64,000 nt of DNA from the NCBI GenBank assembly GCA_963663245.1, contig OY760143.1:1612001-1676000 (forward strand), read 5' to 3'. The first letter of the stretch is position 1. Each line of letters begins with the position of its first letter. Positions 61,993 through 64,000 of this stretch are shown here, piece by piece. The DNA is from JAFGVL01 sp963663245 (GTDB taxonomy: Bacteria > Bacteroidota > Bacteroidia > Bacteroidales > Paludibacteraceae). The notes under the pieces were generated by a model. The model saw only the letters and a list, made by a program, of their open reading frames with translations, ran no database searches and was not told where the DNA came from. The position numbers and the translations under genes are program-made.

Positions 61993-62000
61993 CAAAATTA
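61993..62000 (-). promoter_or_regulatory. Putative -7 element for the sigma-54-type regulator operon
   Basis: TAATTTTG on the minus strand matches TAnnTTTG about 55 bp upstream of the ATG. A matching -33 box is not clear. Confidence 0.4.
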
Positions 62001-62057
62001 CAAAATTCTTGTTAATTAATAACTATCAATTATTAATTTAAGAACAAGTCGTTTTAC

Positions 62058-62065
62058 TATATTTG
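62058..62065 (+). promoter_or_regulatory. Putative -7 element for the GHL10-type gene
   Basis: TATATTTG on the plus strand matches TAnnTTTG and lies 23 bp upstream of the ATG at 62088, giving a very short leader. Confidence 0.5.
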
Positions 62066-62087
62066 CAGAAAATTCTTTTATATTATT

Positions 62088-63602
62088 ATGCTAAAACGAT
62101 TATCAATAACATTTTCCATTCTTTTAATTATTTCTTTTGCAACTTTTGGCTCGTCAAAAAGACAAATGAGAGCTGTTTGGATTGCAACTGTGACTAATCT
62201 AGACTGGCCTTCAAAAAAAGGATTAAGCTCAAAAGAGCAACAAATTGAAATGACTAATTTGCTTGACAATCTTCAAGCAAACAACATAAATACCGTTATT
62301 TTTCAGGCACGACCTTGTGCAGATGCTTATTACGTTTCATCTATAGAAACATGGAGTATGTGGCTTTCTGGCACACAAGGTGTGGCTCCCTGCCCATTTT
62401 ATGATCCACTCCAATTTGTTTTAGACGAAGCCCACAAAAGATGTATGGAAGTTCATGTTTGGCTAAACCCATACAGAGCACTTAACTACGAAGATATTTC
62501 TCTATTTAATAAAGATCATATCTATTTTAAAAAGAAAGAGCTTTTTGTTAAGTATGGTAATAAATATTATTTTAATCCAGGACTACAAGAAACACAAGAA
62601 TACTTAATTAATGTAGTTGAAGAAATTGTTCAAAATTACGATATTGATGCCATACACTTTGATGATTACTTCTATCCCTATCCTATTGCAGGAAAAGAAT
62701 TCCCCGACAACTTTGCTTTTAAAACTAATTCACGTGGCTTTACCAATAAAAATGATTGGAGAAGGGACAATATTACAGAAATCATTAGGCGACTAAACTT
62801 AACAATAAAAAGCATTAAGCCATGGGTAGAATTTGGTATTAGTCCTTTTGGAGTTTGGAGACATGATAGTCAAGACCCTCGAGGATCTGCAACTCAAAAA
62901 AGCTTAACTAATTACGACGGTTTATATGCTGATGTTTTAAAGTGGCTAGAAGAAGGTTATATTGACTACCTTGTACCTCAGTTATATTGGGAAATTGGCA
63001 GAAAAAACATTGACTATAAAATATTAGTAGATTGGTGGGCTAAAAACACACATGGAAAAAACCTTTATATAGGCCTATTCCCTTCTGGTTTTGAGGAGTA
63101 CAACAAACCAGCATGGCGCACTCCAAATGAAATTATCAGACAGATGAAACTAAACACAAACTACCCTGAAATTAAAGGAGAAGTTTTTTTCAGAGCAAAT
63201 ACATTTATAAAAAATCATCAAGGATTAAATTATATCCTAAAGAATGATTATTATAAATACCCTGCTTTAGTTCCTATTAATTATAGTATTAAAGGAAGTA
63301 AATCTGAGCAGCCCAAAACAATTTCATTTTTCCTTAAAAACAATCGAAGATATTTAACGTGGGAAGAAATCATAGAAAAGAAAGGAAAGAAAATTTCATA
63401 TTATGTAGTTTACGCATTTAAAGGAAAGGAAATTGGAGACATGAACAATCCAAAGAACATTATTGCTACTTCTTCTACAAATGAAGTCGATTTAACCAAT
63501 TTTTGCAGCAAACTAGAAGGAACATATTCTTTTGTAGTAACCTCTGTAAATAAATATAAATTCGAGAGTGATGTAAAAACCTTCTTAATGAAAAGGTTCT
63601 AA
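62088..63602 (+). CDS. Secreted GHL10/DUF187-type glycosyl hydrolase-like protein
   Basis: This 504-residue protein has a signal peptide (ILLIISFATFGSS) and a TIM barrel of the GHL10 (DUF187) type. The opening RAVWIATVTNLDWPS, the QARPCADAYYVS strand, MEVHVWLNPYRAL, AIHFDDYFYPYP and LVPQLYWEIGR are the family landmarks; related YngK/DigH proteins act on denuded peptidoglycan glycan strands in E. coli. A C-terminal Ig-like domain (about 405-500) follows. Cleavage of peptidoglycan or another glycan in the periplasm is likely. Its stop codon overlaps that of radA on the other strand by 2-3 bases. Confidence 0.88.
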   Translation: MLKRLSITFSILLIISFATFGSSKRQMRAVWIATVTNLDWPSKKGLSSKEQQIEMTNLLDNLQANNINTVIFQARPCADAYYVSSIETWSMWLSGTQGVAPCPFYDPLQFVLDEAHKRCMEVHVWLNPYRALNYEDISLFNKDHIYFKKKELFVKYGNKYYFNPGLQETQEYLINVVEEIVQNYDIDAIHFDDYFYPYPIAGKEFPDNFAFKTNSRGFTNKNDWRRDNITEIIRRLNLTIKSIKPWVEFGISPFGVWRHDSQDPRGSATQKSLTNYDGLYADVLKWLEEGYIDYLVPQLYWEIGRKNIDYKILVDWWAKNTHGKNLYIGLFPSGFEEYNKPAWRTPNEIIRQMKLNTNYPEIKGEVFFRANTFIKNHQGLNYILKNDYYKYPALVPINYSIKGSKSEQPKTISFFLKNNRRYLTWEEIIEKKGKKISYYVVYAFKGKEIGDMNNPKNIIATSSTNEVDLTNFCSKLEGTYSFVVTSVNKYKFESDVKTFLMKRF

Positions 63603-64000
63603 TTTTTAAATAAAATTTTAAAAGCTTCTTCTACTTTTTTCACTCCAATAATTTCAATCTTATTACTTGTTAAGCTAGCATTCTTCAAATTTGTATAAGG
63701 AACAATAATTTTCTTAAATCCTAATTTTTCAGCTTCTGAGATTCTCTGTTCAATTCTATTGATTGGGCGAATTTCTCCAGATAATCCTACCTCTCCTGAC
63801 ATTGCAATTTGCTTCTCTATTGCTAAATCAAAATTTGAAGAAAGGATTGACGACATTACGGCTAAATCTATAGCGGGATCATTCACTTTTAATCCTCCTG
63901 CAATATTTAAAAACACATCTTTTTGAGCTAATTTAAAGCCGGCTCTCTTTTCTAAGACTGCGAGTAACATATTCATTCTTCGTATATCAAAACCTGTTGC
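63599..64000 (-). CDS. radA: DNA repair protein RadA, C-terminal part (gene continues past the right edge)
   Basis: This is the C-terminal Lon-protease-like domain of RadA/Sms, a RecA-like helicase that helps branch migration in recombination. The frame is open to base 64000 with ATGFDIRRMNMLLAVLEKRAG before the displayed methionine at 63976, so the ATG there is internal. Landmarks are LNIAGGLKVNDPAIDLAVMSSILSS, MSGEVGLSGEIRPINRIEQRISEAEKLGFKKIIVP and the final EAFKILFKN. The ATPase and zinc-finger parts lie outside the window. The stop codon TAG overlaps the stop of the convergent GHL10-type gene. Confidence 0.95.
   Translation of the reverse strand, partial: ATGFDIRRMNMLLAVLEKRAGFKLAQKDVFLNIAGGLKVNDPAIDLAVMSSILSSNFDLAIEKQIAMSGEVGLSGEIRPINRIEQRISEAEKLGFKKIIVPYTNLKNASLTSNKIEIIGVKKVEEAFKILFKN

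Overview
The window is AT-rich chromosomal DNA from a member of the Bacteroidota, most likely a Bacteroidales/Marinilabiliales-type anaerobe or facultative organism. The pointers are: Bacteroidota promoter elements (a -7 box of the form TAnnTTTG, in some places with TTTG or TTG 19-20 nt upstream); few Shine-Dalgarno sequences; a PorP/SprF protein plus a giant CHU_C-type adhesin (type IX secretion, gliding type); a complete Bat aerotolerance operon; DUF4491 and DUF4295 proteins; and a class II ketol-acid reductoisomerase. I saw no rRNA, tRNA, CRISPR array, insertion sequence or prophage. The genus cannot be fixed from this sequence alone.

Layout. 1-1000: 3' end of thyA and folA (folate/dTMP). 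1043-2920: guaB and a small DUF4491 membrane protein on the minus strand. 3270-8826: hppA (ion-pumping pyrophosphatase), then a beta-helix lipoprotein, a secreted endonuclease/exonuclease/phosphatase-fold enzyme and a LutA-like Fe-S protein. 8903-15212: a secreted unknown, a small acidic protein paired with a family 2 glycosyltransferase, galE with a nucleotidyltransferase, and a phosphohexomutase; these supply and use nucleotide sugars. 15283-18931: prmA, a Tyr/Ser/Arg-rich secreted protein and a FadL/OMPP1-like outer-membrane protein. 18987-23487: PfkB kinase, dapA, a DUF6913-like protein, ligA. 23576-31729: an eight-gene Bat operon (MoxR ATPase, DUF58, a membrane protein, BatA, BatB, BatC-like, BatD, BatE) with a well-formed promoter in front and a terminator behind. 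31897-36453: an HU gene and an HU-TM-LysM fusion gene, rimO, ftsY, and the rpmB-rpmG-DUF4295 ribosomal operon. 36570-41750: cinA, an M48 protease, ilvC, an AraC regulator. 41821-45694: a BspA-like LRR protein, a secreted unknown, and a protein made of SPOR-like repeats. 46017-59301: a three-gene surface operon made of a ~3170-residue adhesin, its PorP/SprF-family partner and an OmpA/PD40 protein. 59710-61938: sigma-54-type regulator, lptE and secG. 62088-64000: a GHL10-type glycosidase and the 3' end of radA.

The most interesting items are these. (1) The adhesin-SprF-OmpA operon, whose repeat array contains a tandem 759-bp higher-order duplication. (2) An HU-like protein fused through one membrane segment to a LysM-like domain, which could tether DNA to the cell wall. 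(3) A pyrophosphatase with residues that recall the dual Na+,H+-pumping group of Bacteroides. (4) An IMP dehydrogenase that matches the well-known Tritrichomonas foetus enzyme down to the numbering of its catalytic residues. (5) A Tyr/Ser/Arg low-complexity secreted protein beside face-to-face promoters.
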